Assembly: GCA_012656075.1 (NCBI GenBank)
Contig: JAAKBF010000284.1
Location: 1-64,000 of the forward strand
Origin: Phytophthora hibernalis
Lineage: Eukaryota; Oomycota; Peronosporomycetes; Peronosporales; Peronosporaceae
Length of the DNA: 64,000 nt
Direction: 5' to 3'
In this document: positions 43,495-54,398 of the stretch, one piece after another
Numbering within the stretch: the first letter of the stretch is position 1
Layout of the letters: each line of letters begins with the position of its first letter
Made by a program: the position numbers and the translations under genes
The notes under the pieces: model-generated
Told to the model about the DNA's origin: nothing
Databases searched by the model: none
The model's input: the letters and a program-made list of their open reading frames with translations, nothing else

Positions 43495-44059
43495 ATGGAC
43501 GTGCAGATGGACGGCGGCCACGAGGAAAAGTTCCGTGTGTACAACGAGGCGCTGGAGCACGCGGCCGTGTGCCCCGAGGCCAAGTGCGAGGCGCTCAACG
43601 GCCGCTGCCACAAGGTCAAGGCCAGCATCGACCACTTCGTGCGCTGCTACGGCCCGCGCCGCAAGGTTTCGCCCATCGAGAGGTGCGTTTTAGCGTCCGT
43701 TGCGCGTGCTTTTAGACCGCGTTTTAACAGTCTTCTGCAGCTGCGAGATGTGCTCCAAGATCTGGGGCCTGCTCTGCTTCCACGCCAAGACGTGCACCAC
43801 GTCTCTGGGCCAGCGCTGCGCCGTCTCGCAATGTGACTATCTGCGCGACAAGATCGCGCGCAAGCGGGAGAGCGACCGGCGCGAGCTGCAGGAGGCCAAG
43901 GCCAAGGTACAGGGCAAGTTCGAGGAGTGGCCCGTGGAGAGGCGCATCGCGCAGGTGGAGGCCGACCGGCAGCAGGTGCTGCAGCTCATCGCCGACATCC
44001 GCGCGGCCAAGGCGGGCCAGCCGCAGATGGTACAGCAACCCATGATGTCCATGAGTTGA
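43495..44059 (+). CDS. TAZ-like zinc-finger protein (one intron)
   Basis: Two exons, 43495-43682 and 43741-44059. The 58-nt intron (43683-43740) has GTGCGT and CTGCAG borders and joins ...PIES|CEMC in frame, giving 168 residues. Cys/His residues are spaced as in TAZ fingers of CBP/p300 and BTB-TAZ proteins: HAAVCPEAKC, CHKVKASIDHFVRC, then CEMCSKIWGLLCFHAKTC and CAVSQCDYLRDKI. TAZ domains bind activation domains of transcription factors. A basic, charged helix follows (KIARKRESDRRELQEAKAKV) and a Met/Gln-rich tail. There is no HAT domain, so it is a free-standing TAZ protein, perhaps an adaptor. The frame is intact. Confidence 0.8.
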
Positions 44060-44603
44060 GAAGGAAAGTTCTGCTGCGCTGACCCTGCCCTTCGCTCTCC
44101 CTCTAGGTGTGAGGACTGCATTTTGACCAAGCTACAGAAGAGGGGGCGTGGTGGGGACCTGCGAATGGAATGTTATTTGCTTTTATTTTTTACTACTCGG
44201 TGTTTTGTGTTGCTTTTCATGAGACTGACATGGTGACTGATGAGGTGTTTGCCTGTTTTGATGGAGTTTGACGCGTATGTCACTGAAGACAATTGGGTCC
44301 GTTTCCACAGTGCCATCAGCACAATCGCGTTGCATGCGAAGTTGACATTTTGGTGATGGAGCTCAATGGGTTTGTGTGGCGGTTGAGGATGAAGAGACAC
44401 CAAGGGTCCGATGCCAATATTGGCCGGATGCAGTAACGAACGGGACCCATTGATCGGTTATTCCTTGAGTGCTACAGCCGAGACGTCACTTACTGCTGCA
44501 AGCGCTTTAGAAGCATAGTCTACTGATCGGACCGAGTGTGGTCGAGCACGCGCGGTCTCCAGCTTGAGAGACCTTACTGAGCCTATCCAGTGGAACAGAG
44601 ATA
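44060..44603. other. Intergenic region upstream of the giant gene
   Basis: About 540 bases without a gene. No convincing initiator or repeat was identified. Confidence 0.45.
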
Positions 44604-47600
44604 ATGACAGCAGAGATCTATCGCGTTGGTGAGCGGGTGGACGGCCTTTACGATGAAAACACCGACGATATGTGGTACCCAGGGCGAATACGATGTGTTC
44701 ATCTAAGCGAAAACAACGACAGCGCAGATGGTCCTACATTCGAAGTTTTATATGACGACGGAGAAATGGAGATGCACGTGCGACCTGAATTTCTGCGCCA
44801 GCATGTACCTGGCACCATTTGTGTTGGAACGCGCGTGCTTTGTCGGTACGATGGCGGTGAAGAGTTTTACCCGGGACAAGTTTCTGATGTACAGGAAAAC
44901 GGGATGTACACGATCGCGTACGATGACGGAGAGGTGGAAGAAGACGTACCCCTGGTGTATATAATGGAGCCTAAGGAAGACGCAGGTGGAGAGAATGCAG
45001 AAGCAGCGGAAAAGGATGATCCAAGCGAAGCTGATGATGTAGCAATCGAGGAAGCGCAACAGCAGCAGGATGCTGAAATGGAGGATGTCCAGGGTTATCC
45101 TAGTAATTCATCGGATATGCATCAGGAAAACGAAGAAGACGGAAAAACCGAATTTGACGAGCCCGTGGCTTATCAACTATTGAAGAATGCCGAACAACCT
45201 CCGACGAGAGAGCTCGACTACGATGAGGCCCCTCAGCATACTCTCCAAAACGAGGGTCGTCTTGGATCAAATCCTGGAGGGGTGTCAGCTGAGCGCACGT
45301 ACATTATTGAGTCTCTCGAGCTACTTGAAAACGACTCGGCGATGCAGCGTCAACAAAATCAGTTCTCTCGACGTTGGTTAAGCAAATGCGTGCCTATCCC
45401 CAGATCACGGCCGACTTGGTACATGAACGCGGTGGCGAGCGTTTGATCATCGACTCGCTCAAGTTTCATCAAGCTCATGCCGTCATCCAGTGTTACGGTT
45501 TCGTACTCTTACGCAGGCTCTGCTTCCTGTGTGTGAAAAGCACACACTACCTGCTGCGTAACGGAATCGTGGAATTGGTCATCCAAGCAATGAATGCGTT
45601 TACCGAGGATGCTATTCTTCAAGCGTCGGCGTGTGGGGCTCTGGCAGTATTTACTAGGGTTAATGTTGGCCTGAACAGCCTCATCGAGTACCAAGTCGCG
45701 CAGCTTGTGTTATCTACACTTATCTATCACAAAACCTACAGTGTTCACACGCGGCAAGTACATTATTACGCGTGCGAAGGTAAAGCTCTCATAATAAGGG
45801 GAACTCGGGGAATGCTAAGTCGTTGTTGTGAACGTTTATGTGTATGGCTGCCAAATAGTTCTACTCGAGCTTTGTGAGCTGGACGATCTCCAGACGTTGA
45901 ATCTACTTTGTGGTGAACAAGAGGAGGAGTTTGCGGGCGATATATCTCCAGTATCGCTCCTGCTCTTCTTGTTGCGGCAAGGTCTCTCATTAGATGACAA
46001 GAAAGCTTGCTGCGCTGTCGGGAGCTTACTTATGTGGTACGATCAATTTGCTGAGTCGGATCTGAAGCTTGGTAATAATTGGCTAATGCGTTGTGTGCTA
46101 TATCTAGTTTGGCAGCAAGTGGCCGACGCGCGGCTGCGCTGGTCCTGAGTCTGAACGGGTTGGCTGAGCTTTCGACTGTAATGGCACGATACCCAACTGA
46201 GCCGAGCATTCAAAAGTATTCAACTGCTGCCTCAAAGCAGATTGCACTGTGTAGTGTTCGAGAATCGCCAACGAAAAGAATCAAGGATACGGCTACGGAG
46301 ATTTTACGAGAGACCGAGTCGCTTGAAAACACCCCCAGAGATAGGCAGCCCACAAAGAGAAGTGCTCCTCGAGGCCGGTCAAGAAGTATCGGGAAACGCA
46401 AGAGTAACCCTACTGCAGGCTATGGATCCCCAGTGTACCCGCGTGGAGCAGCTTATACTTCCGGTACACCCTATCGAAACGACCAAGAGGTCTCAAAAGG
46501 GTCTTCTCCATTCGGGCAAAGAACTTTTGGATTTGGTGGTGAGACGAATTCTTTTGGTTACCCCGGTCGTGATTATCCCGCGTCATCAACCGCACCCCAA
46601 CAACCGAGCACTTTGGTTATTCTCGATGGAAGTCTTGGTATGAACAGTGGATTTGGGTCGACCAACAAGCGCAAGCAAATTTCCAAGGAAGACCGTCAAT
46701 CAGAACTGTTTGACGCCTACGGAATACAGGGAATACCCAACTGCGCAAACGGAAGGCCCTATGGTACAAAGCGCGCACAATTGAAGGCTCACCTTGCCTC
46801 TGCAGAGTCAGCATGGGCAGCACCACAACAGCATGAAATTTTTCACGATCCAGCTTATTTACATCGAGATTTCATTCCAAGCAGTCCGAATCGATGGGAA
46901 TATGGCGATGACGAGCCTCAATACCCGGGTTACGATCCTGACATGAGGCAAGATCGAGGCACAAAGAGAAAATGAAAACTCCAGTGACCCGAACTAAGTT
47001 CCAGGTGAGGCTTGAAAACGACAACCAGTTACGAGTTTCCAGAGAGACCCGATCTCCGTATCCATCTCCTCAGCGTTTGGGTGCAGCTACGAAGAGAGCA
47101 GCGAAGGCACGTCAAAATCGAATAACGGGTGGAGCCCATTCATCTCTGATCGGTAAACCCAACAATGCTTCATCAGAATCGTTGAACGAGTACGCTACCC
47201 AGTTGTTTCAAGATAATGCGGCTCGCGCTGGAAGTGGTATTCTCACTAGCGCAAAGTTGACACCTCGAGAGAAGGAGGAGATTCGAGAACGAGAGAGGCT
47301 AAGCTTTGCTGAAAAGCTCCATAAGATGATCGACAAGGCCAAATCGACTCTAGCCAACAGCAATACGGCTTCTGTAGACGATGCAGTACGGCCGCAAAAA
47401 GTGGCTGCAACTTCTAAGATTGTGCGGACAACACGCGAACCGTCCGCAGATGAAAAGCGCCCGCTGTCCAAGAAAACTCGCACAGCAGTCAACAGCACTC
47501 CTAAAAACGTCTCGAAGGATTTTTCTTCCCACGAGAAGCCAAGCCAACCTCCGGACTACCTAAGCGTCAAACTGTGTCTAATGATGCTGGCGCTCAACAA

Positions 47601-50600
47601 CCCGTGGTTCCACGGGCTAAACCCATTGCTTCTCGATCTGTAGCGACGTCCAAGGGAACTACAGACTCCAAACCTCGAATTGCCGCTAAGTCAAGCAGAG
47701 CTGCCATGTCAAAACTCGTTGACAAACACGAGGGGGAAAAGGACAAAGGGATTGCAGAAGTTGCACCTGCTGAGGTGGATTCAGCCGGTGCTATTGCGAT
47801 CGAGGAACCACATCCCGTAGAACCAGTTGCAGTAGCATCTGAAGCAGACCGGTTACCAACTCGGTCGGACCAAGAAGTGTTCGCACCGTCGAAAACGGTA
47901 GCTGTGGAGGAGATCAAGCCAACCAACGAGGTTGTTCAGGCGGAGGCAAGTGCGGTATCGGTAGATGTAGACACGTCCCCAGAGTCAGAGGCAAAAGCCA
48001 ATATTGCTGGTCCAGGAAACGAACATGACACGACAGCCGAAGCAGGAACAGAGTCATCTGATCCGTCTGTAGATGCAGTGCAACCTAGTGAGTCTCTGTT
48101 GGAAAACCCCAGTGCTGCGCCTAAGTCTGGCAACGACCAGCCAAGTGGGGGTAGCACAGTTGCTGATGTTATGTATGGTGATGACTACGGCGACTTCGAT
48201 GATAACGGAGGTGACGATGAGGATATGACAATTGAAGCTGGAGGGGATACGGATGGCGCACATACATCAGCTACGGGAACTTCAGAGCCCGCAACCGATG
48301 CTCCATTACAGGGGAGTAAGAGCGGTGAAGCGCTATACGACGATGGTTACAACGAGTTTGATGAAGACGAGGGGACCGAGGCTGTCAATCCACCTGCTGC
48401 AGAAGCTGTCGACAACCACGACACGGAAGCTTCTGACGCAATTTCTAGCCAAACGACAGAAGAAGTATCAAATCCAGCAGCAAACGCGTCCGAGAGTGAA
48501 GCCGAGTATTTGGTAGATAGTCTGCATGTACCTACTGTTGAGGAAATTGTTTCAGTTCCAACTGAAGGAGCTGGAGACTACAAGAAAAGTCTAGAACATG
48601 ATACCAACCTGGACGAACAGAGTACCAACCTGGATGAACAGAGTACCAACGCTGGCGTTGAAGGACCAGAGAGCAATAACCTTGTTTCGGAACCCGAAAA
48701 TTCACAAGCTGCGGTGGAAGCTGACGATAATGCTTCACATGTGAATGCAACTCAAGTTGAGTTTGATGCACCCGAAACCAGAGCTGAAGGAGAACAGGAT
48801 AAAGACCCTGCCACTATCGTGGACAGCAACACATCTGTGCTTGAAGTGAACGATAGAACCAAACCAGAAGGTGACGCACATGCTGAACCAGTAAAATCAG
48901 CAGTTGGTGATGGTACTACCATATTAGACAATGAACCTAAAGTTCCCGGAGGAGAAAAAGAAGATGACGCTTACGAGTACGAGACAACACCTGAAGCTGG
49001 AAATGATGTAGCAGCGCCAACAATCGAGCCTACAGAGATGGAGGGTGTAGCAGAAGTATCTGATCCCGATACGGTACTGGAAGACAGTCCTGCTGATGTC
49101 AAAGAGACCAATACACAGCCAGGTGAGACCCTAGAAGCAAGCGATGCATCTCCTTTGCTGGAACAAAATAATGATGATGATTCCAAGAAGCTGACAGCCG
49201 ATAGCTCCGACGCTAGTATTCAATCGGCTGCGTACGATGAGGAAAACTTTGACGATGAGGAAATCCCTCAAGAAGTGGAATCAATTGAAGCAGTCAAGGG
49301 ACCCGTTGTTTCTCCTGCCCAAGAAACCGTTGAAGTGGTTGAACAACGACCGGAAGATGCCACATCTGAAATCGCTGAAGCCCCTGTTGCTGCCACGCCT
49401 TCAGACGGAGTCGAGGAGAAAGGGTCAAATGGGCTTGTTGCAAACAGCTCTGAGCTAAGCGTTCAATCTGCAGCTTATGATGATGACGATTTTGACGACG
49501 GCGCCGAGAAGAACGCTGACAACATTGGAGTTGACCACCAAGAACACGACGAACAGCAGCCAAGTGCAGTTGGAGGTACTGACAATACTGTGAGTGATGC
49601 ACCGGCTGACGAAGCACCCGAAGGTGTGGAAGACGAAAATAAGACACAGGGAGCGATTGTCGATAGTGAAGTGCCGAGTGCGGTTTCCGAGGGTAACGGT
49701 GGTGGTGGATTTAATGACACCATTCGAGACGATGCGCCTAGCAAAGTGGCGACCGCAGAAGCTACACAAGAATCTCCCGAGCTGCAATTCGAACACAGCG
49801 ATTCCACATCTAACATAGAGTCAGAGCCTGCTGACACAGCTCCCTCGGTAATAGTTAACAGCGACACACCTGTCACAGTGAAAAGGGAGGAGTCTGAAGA
49901 GAACATCCAAGAACCAGTGACGGAGGAGGCTGAAAAGTGTGATGACCCTGTGCATGTGGATAGTGCTGATGAGGTTGTTCTTGAAAACGACAATTCATCT
50001 GCTGTTCATGCCACTGATACTGAAGATCCCGTTAAACCCTCAGCTACTACTGAAAGCTCCATCGATCCTTCAGCAGAAGGTGATGCGCCTGAGAGTGAGG
50101 AATCTGAAATCGTCCTCCCGGCGGATGGTGCTCCAGTACATGAACAACAGGAAGCTCTAGAAAACTCGGCTGCCAGTGTGCAGCCGGCAACGTCGACGTT
50201 GGACTCCAGTCCGCTTGAAGAGGAGCGCTCTGATGAAAGCTCGTGGAATGATGTACCGGATATTCTATCTTCGTCGAGGCAAACGAGTGTTGACGCTAAC
50301 GATTCTGCACGGGAGGGGGTGGGCAATACTGATAATCCTGCTGCACCTTCAGAGGCTTTGCCTGGGCCTGAATTGCTAGTAACTGACCAGTCAGAACAGC
50401 TCACTGATGAGAGAACTCCCAGTCCAGCAGTTGGGGTCGATGCAAGTGATGTAGTTGATACAGCTAATGATTCTGTTTTGGAAGTGGCAATTGAACCTGA
50501 ATCGGCTGTTAATCCTGTCGACGACGCTGTACATCAAGCTGAATCACCATCTACAGCAGATGACGCTGATGAATGGTCTTCAATCAATGAAGAGACTTGT

Positions 50601-53573
50601 CCCGGGTCGGAAACGGCATTGTCTGAGCCCGAATTACAGTCCTCTACGCCAGACAAGCAGCCCGCGGATCTGGAAGTTTCAACTCCTCCAGATGAGAATG
50701 CCAGTCCTAGCCTTGGTGCTTCTATCCAAGTATCTGAGCGTTCATCTCAGTCGACAGATTCAGCCGAACTTGATGGTGCTGAGGTTGCTGTGGCGGCATA
50801 TGAGGATGAAGCTGAAAGCAACGCAGTGGGCACAGCACAGAACGTCGTTGCAGCGGAAATGCCGGGTTACACTCAATGCTTTGATGAAGAACATCCACCT
50901 GGAGATGACCCTGACAAATCGGCAGTACTCTCGGACCCAAGTCCGGCTGATATTTCTGTTCCAGCTGAGACTTCAGCGGAACCATCCACAGACTCTACAG
51001 GCGAGGAACCCTTGTACGGAGATGCTGAGTTCAACGTTGAGAACGATGCAGCTGCTGAGAAGGGTGAATTGACTGAAACTGAAATCGCTCTCAGTGAGTC
51101 AAGTATAGGCGAGGAAGTCTCACCCGCCGCCAATTCGAGCACAGGCGATCTTCCACCTGCTGATATTGATCAGGCTGAGAAGAATCGTGCTGAAGTGAAT
51201 GATGATACTGAGGCAACGGTTGCAAGCCCACCTACTGACATACTAGAAAAGGAGGACACGCCAGGGCTCCCGAAACGGTGTTAGATGACTATGCTGATGT
51301 GGTAGTGTATAAACATACTGCGGTGCTGCTGCAATGGAAACAAGAAAAGCCGTTGACGATACTACTGCCAATGTCGATCAAGACACTAATACAGAAGCAG
51401 GAGTCCAGGATGCTGTATCAAACCCGAATGCTAACCAGTACGATGAAGACTTCCCGTCTGAATCGCCAGTGATACACGAAGACGCAGCAGTGGATGCGAC
51501 TGCTTCTCCAGGTGAAGTGTTTTTTCACTGCTGACGTCCCAGACGTTAGCGCTGGCGACTCAACACAAGCTCCAGGTGCTTCTGACGTGAAAGAGGAGCA
51601 GTATGACGATGGTTTTGACGATGAAAATACCCCTTCTGATCCAAGTGACGCTGAAAACACGGTTGATGCTACCCCTGCTTCTGAGGTGGGTGTTGCCAAT
51701 AACGATGCCCCTGAAATCAGTGAAGTTTCAGAGACACCAGATGATTGTGCTGCATCGGAGAATGAGCAAACTGGGAGTGAACAAGTCGACCCTGCCGCCG
51801 GTATGCATGAAGAAAATGAAGGGAAACCTGAGGGAATTGACGTAGCTGTGAAAATGAGGATGCGGCTGCAGAACCCGAAACTACAGCCTTGGAGTCTATT
51901 GATTCCGAAGTTATGGATCCCGAGATTACAGCAGTTGAGACCAACGCTGTGGAGGCAACGGAATCCGAACCTGTGGAGACTGAAGCTGTCGATTCCGAAA
52001 CTGTAGTTTCTAGCGCTGTAGAACCCGGCTTTAAAGACGCTGTAGAGTTGGAAACTGGTGAACCGACAAGTGCTGGGCTTGAAACAACAGATTCCGAAGA
52101 GGTTTCAAAGCCGGAAGCTGTGGTGTCTGAAATCGAAGAACCTGAGACTCGAGAGGCAGGAACTGCTGATGTACCAGAACCTTCCCTTGAGAGTCCTAGC
52201 TCTGACCCTGTTCCTGAAGATCCTGTCGTATCGAAGGCTAGACAAGAAGAACCCCCAGCCAAGCCTTTGAAGCGCTAACGCTGACTGATCGTGTTACTGC
52301 CGGTGATGAAGGCTTGTCTTCTACAGAGATAGCTCTTGACGCCACGGTGGATAATGCCCCGATGGAGACAAACCATCCCAGTCCTATTCGGGACGGAAGA
52401 GATGCCAATGAAGATACACCTGAGACACCGGGTGATGTGGTCACCATTGGCCCACCTCAAAGTGACGAGTCCCCGATAACCCCGAAAGTCCTTCTGTTGA
52501 AAACCCCGCGGCTGACAATCCTTCCGAAACAATTGAGACTGTGTCACCAGCACCTGCCCATGTTGATTCCGAAATCGTATTAATACCAGCAGCAGAAGAA
52601 CTCCCAGAACCGTCCAGTGTTGATGCAGGATCTGCTGGTGAGAATGTTGGTCCAGCTGATGGCGCCACTATTATTGACGAGATGACTAAGGGTGAGACCA
52701 CTGAAGTCAAAGATGAATCAGTGCGGCCTGGTACAGCTACTTCCGAGTCATCAGAACAAGTAAAACCGGCTTTGGAGGGACAAGCTCCTGTTCAAGATGA
52801 CTACGATGATGTTGATCCGCCTGTAGATAAGGTTGTGAACCAAGACGTCACTAAAGCAACTAAAGCAACTACGTACATCCGGCGTGAGGGGTCTGAGGTG
52901 AAGGAGCAGGTTTCTGTTCCCGAGACCTCGGTGAAGTTGGCAATCGAAGTCGACCCACCTCGTGAAGTCGAAATTGCTGCTACACCTGCTGCAGCAAACG
53001 AGGGGCCAACGACCGAAGACCAGTACGATGACGACGACGGATACAACGATTTTGATGATCAGGTCAATGAGAGCCCGCTACCAGCAGCTGATCCCATAGC
53101 CCAGGCACCAATCCCTGCTGCTACTGCTACGGAGGCGCCAGCAACCGACGATGAGTATGAGGATGAAGACTACGGCGAGGATGAGAAACCGGTCGAGGCT
53201 CCGATTCCCGAGCCGGTGGTACAGTCGACTTCTGCTCGCGAGGAGGAAATCGAAGAAGTGGCAGATGAACCCGAGCAAGCTGAAGAGGAGGCGTACGCAG
53301 ACGACCAGGACGAGTACAACAATGAAGACGAAGAGGACGATACCACAGCTCCTTCTCCCGCCTCGAAAAGTACTCCCCTACAAAAGATCCCCCGGCCGAA
53401 GCTTCCACCGACGAGTACGAAGACGACCACGAGGAGGAGTACGCCGAGGACGAGATGGAAGAGCCCTCTCCCGCCCCACGGTCAAAGCCGCTCCCCAACC
53501 TGCTTCCACCTCCGACGTCGAAATGGACGACGAGGTCGACTACGACTCGGACTACGCCGAGTCCGATGGCTAA
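44604..53573 (+). CDS. Giant Tudor-like / armadillo-like protein with very long acidic tail
   Basis: Model: 44604-45779 joined to 45859-53573, intron 45780-45858 (GTAAAG...AATAG). It encodes about 2,970 residues if twelve single-base frame breaks are repaired. Residues 1-125 hold two Tudor/Agenet-like units (DDMWYPGRI...YDDGEME; GGEEFYPGQV...YDDGEVEED). Armadillo-like helices follow (ITADLVHERGGERLIIDSLK; ALCAISSLAASGRRAAALVL), then a basic Ser/Pro segment, then about 2,000 residues rich in E, D, S, A, P with no fold. The tail repeats short acidic-aromatic words (YGDDYGDFDD, YDDGYNEFDED, YDDDDGYNDFDD). Tudor-like units read methylated ligands and armadillo repeats bind peptides, so a scaffold is inferred. 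The breaks (45354, 46079, 46969, 47548, 51264, 51345, 51520, 51851, 52266, 52480, 53382, 53474) often fall in base runs and eleven lack one base, which points to sequence errors. Confidence 0.7.
48605..48650 (+). repeat. Short tandem repeat in the acidic tail
   Basis: Two direct copies encode NLDEQSTNLDEQSTN. It is one local sign that the disordered tail grows by small duplications. Confidence 0.8.
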
Positions 53574-53600
53574 ACGTCTGCAGAACCCCTCTACTTGTAT

Positions 53601-54152
53601 TTATTTAACTGGAGCCTCTACTTTGCTGGAGAAGTCGCTCTTGCCGCCGGTCTTTTCCACGAGGCGCGTGTCCTCGATCACAATGTCGTGACTCAGCGCC
53701 TTGCACATGTCGTACACGCACAGAGCAGCCACAGACGCACCCGTGAGCGCCTCCATCTCGACGCCCGTCTTGTGCGTCACCTGCACGGTGCACTCGACGC
53801 GGATGACGTCGGGCGTCTCGACGAGCAGCTGCAGCTGGCAGTTCTCCAGCGGCAGTGGGTGGCACAAGGGCAGCAAGGAACTCGTGAGCTTGGCGCCCAT
53901 CACCCCTGCCACGATTGCAGTGCTGGAGATGGGGCCTTTGGGGCCCACGAGCTGCTCGCCGCCTCCTGTGCGCTGCAGCTCCAGCAGAACTGCAGGCGGC
54001 AAGCGGATCGTGGAGCGCGCGGTGGCCGAGCGTCGCGTCGCCTGCTTGAGCCCCACGTCCACCATCCGAGGAGAGCCGTCGCTCCCCACGTGCGTCAACT
54101 TCCACGCGTCCTCTGCCGCTCTCGTAGACAGCGCGCGTCGAAGCACATGCAT
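53601..54152 (-). CDS. moaC: Cyclic pyranopterin monophosphate synthase, MoaC
   Basis: MoaC converts the cyclic dihydro-GTP intermediate to cyclic pyranopterin monophosphate, the second part of step one in molybdenum cofactor synthesis. The frame is intact (183 residues). Signatures: THVGSDGSPRMVDVG, GPISSTAIVAGVMGAKLTSS, the active-site strand LLPLCHPLPLE, KTGVEMEALTGASVAALCVY, DMCKAL and the closing KTGGKSDF. The start at 54152 is preferred over 54194 because MHVLRRALSTRAAEDAWK looks like a mitochondrial targeting peptide. In animals and plants this step is mitochondrial. It is free-standing, not fused to MoaA. Its stop lies 27 bp from the stop of the giant gene on the other strand. Confidence 0.95.
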   Translation of the reverse strand: MHVLRRALSTRAAEDAWKLTHVGSDGSPRMVDVGLKQATRRSATARSTIRLPPAVLLELQRTGGGEQLVGPKGPISSTAIVAGVMGAKLTSSLLPLCHPLPLENCQLQLLVETPDVIRVECTVQVTHKTGVEMEALTGASVAALCVYDMCKALSHDIVIEDTRLVEKTGGKSDFSSKVEAPVK

Positions 54153-54202
54153 CGTTTGATACTTTTTTTCGTATCTGTAATTGATTCTATACATGCATCT
54201 CT

Positions 54203-54325
54203 ATTTGTAATTAACCTCTTCTTGTCTGAGGTTACCTTGGGTCAGAAGTGTAATTGGATCATAGATGGATATTTGTAATTTATCTCTTTTTGTCAATGTT
54301 TACCTGGGGTCAGCAATGTAATTTA
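54203..54325. repeat. 68-bp-period duplication in the MoaC/Pcf11 divergent promoter
   Basis: Two imperfect copies, 54203-54256 and 54271-54325, share atttgtaatt, tctt(t)ttgtc, ttacct(t/g)gggtcag and tgtaatt. They fill most of the 246-bp space between the divergent start codons and may hold duplicated regulatory sites. Confidence 0.8.
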
Positions 54326-54398
54326 CTCCACCTCGTGCTATCCCGACCAGAGCAAGAAGCCAGCCAGTCCAGTGCCCCAGCTCCCAGACTTCCGACCG

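Noticed and set aside
45350..45363. An intron instead of a frame break at the start of the armadillo part
   Set aside because: A CAG acceptor exists, but no donor upstream preserves the helical sequence, whereas one extra A in the AAAA run joins the frames directly.
52238..52447. - strand ORFs along the acidic tail gene as antisense genes
   Set aside because: They are Val/Ser/Thr-rich mirror images of the acidic coding strand and appear wherever that gene runs.
53595..54278. 227-codon + strand ORF opposite MoaC
   Set aside because: It is the mirror of the MoaC coding region; its Arg/His-rich composition is typical of a shadow frame in GC-rich coding sequence.
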